A DNA stretch of 64,000 nucleotides from Leishmania martiniquensis (Eukaryota; Euglenozoa; Kinetoplastea; Trypanosomatida; Trypanosomatidae): contig NC_090170.1 of NCBI RefSeq assembly GCF_017916325.1, positions 1 through 64,000 of the forward strand. The letters are read 5' to 3'. Shown one piece after another: positions 63,197 through 64,000 of the stretch; position 1 is the first letter of the stretch, and the number at the start of each line of letters is the position of its first letter. Made by a program: the position numbers and the translations under genes. The notes under the pieces are model-generated. The model ran no database searches. It saw only the letters and a list, made by a program, of their open reading frames with translations, and was not told the origin of the DNA.

Positions 63197-64000
63197 TGTG
63201 ACGGTCTGAGGGAAGTCGACGGGGATGTGTTGAGACTCTAGAGAAGAAACTACGGTGGAGGATACTCAATGCGAGGGTGCCCCGTTAGTTCACTTGTCGT
63301 ACTACTGGCGATAATGTAAGAAGTAAGATGGCGCGGAGGCGAAGCGCAACGGATAGAGGAAAGGCCACGAGCACCAAGAAAGATTCCCAGGGCCATAGAA
63401 GGGGTAATGAGGCTCAGAGGTGCAGGCAGGAACGTGCAAAAAAAAGTGTGTGGGCTTCACCAGGCACGGCAGGCGTGAGCACGCAGACTGCGCGCAGGGG
63501 TTCTGTGGTCCCGTTCTCAGCATGCAACGATGCCTCCTCCTACGGTCGTGCAGTCGCTTTTGGGGGCGGAGCAATGAGGATGAAGTGCGATCCTTGTAAA
63601 GCAACCCTTTCTATCATTCTTTTTTGTCTGATAATACTTGTGACTAATACCTCCACCCCTTTGCGCAACAAATCCTGAGAACGCCTGGAGCAGGGGAGAC
63701 GATGAAATGAGGGGAAGGCGCGTTCAGCTCGGCTCGTGTGGCACGCACGTCTTGGTGTAAGAACGCGCCTGTGCTTGCGCAAGCATCAAGATCCCCTCTC
63801 GAGATGAAAAGTGGAGGGCTATAGCAGTGTACACTGAGACAGGTGACCCACGTCATCGCATGCGTGAACAACTCACAGCCGTCGAGAAAAGTGACGCCCG
63901 CTGTGGGCGCCACGGTATGTGCGGCCACTAGGAAGGCCGATGGACCCACCCATGAACTTGAAGAGACTGTAGGTCAATGCAAAGGGAACGGAGCTTTTAA
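63197..64000. other. Region without a recognised gene at the window end
   Basis: About 0.8 kb upstream of the last gene. Frames up to about 116 codons on both strands show no features. It should hold the splice site of the small membrane protein and the 3' flank of a gene beyond the window. Confidence 0.5.

Noticed and set aside
15227..64000. tRNA, snRNA or rRNA genes
   Set aside because: I saw no tRNA-like or rRNA-like sequence by eye. A covariance-model search would settle it.

Overview
The window is the left end of a kinetoplastid chromosome, almost certainly Leishmania. About 15.2 kb of telomere-like repeat is followed by intronless genes that all lie on the minus strand and are transcribed towards the telomere, as expected for the end of a polycistronic unit. 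The order (phosphoglycan beta-1,3-galactosyltransferase, histone H4, two pyruvate kinases, PI-PLC, branched-chain E1 beta, prohibitin) matches what I remember of the start of Leishmania chromosome 35. The expanded SCG-type galactosyltransferase suggests the L. major group, but the species is inferred.

Layout. 1-15226: terminal array. Its main unit is the heptamer CCCTTAA rather than the expected CCCTAA, and the first ~540 bases are noisy and partly AT-rich. 15227-16305: unique subtelomere with no convincing gene. 16306-33968: tandem array of a ~6.3 kb unit (two full copies and one partial). Each unit carries a galactosyltransferase, and upstream of it on the minus strand a histone H4. Copy 1 of the galactosyltransferase is frameshifted, copy 2 has an altered N-terminus, copy 3 is intact but has a patch of clustered substitutions around the DDD motif. 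H4 proteins are identical in all copies, but the third H4 has a wholly different 5' flank, so the array edge falls at the H4 start codon.

33969-39344: two pyruvate kinases sharing a 1396-bp identical block. The upstream copy (37835-39334) is complete with a clean trans-splice site; the telomere-proximal copy is cut at both ends. A GC-rich stretch between them resembles a SIDER2 retroposon.

39919-63196: single-copy genes: PI-PLC, branched-chain 2-oxoacid dehydrogenase E1 beta, a Ser/Thr/Ala-rich unknown, a coiled-coil protein resembling CFAP99, prohibitin, a Trk/HKT-type cation transporter, a coiled-coil unknown, a probable mitochondrial unknown, coatomer zeta, an LMBR1-like membrane protein, ARL2 and a short mitochondrial-type membrane protein. 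They are not an operon in the functional sense: neighbours serve glycolysis, lipid signalling, mitochondria, vesicle traffic and flagellum. Expression control should act through trans-splicing, mRNA stability and gene dosage.

The most interesting signals are the heptameric telomere array (real variant, or a base-calling fingerprint possibly linked to base J), the H4/galactosyltransferase co-amplification with interstitial TTAGGG at each junction, the conversion-like patch in galactosyltransferase copy 3, and the pyruvate kinase copy that has lost the end of its effector domain. Several copy-specific indels lie in homopolymers, so raw-read checks come first.
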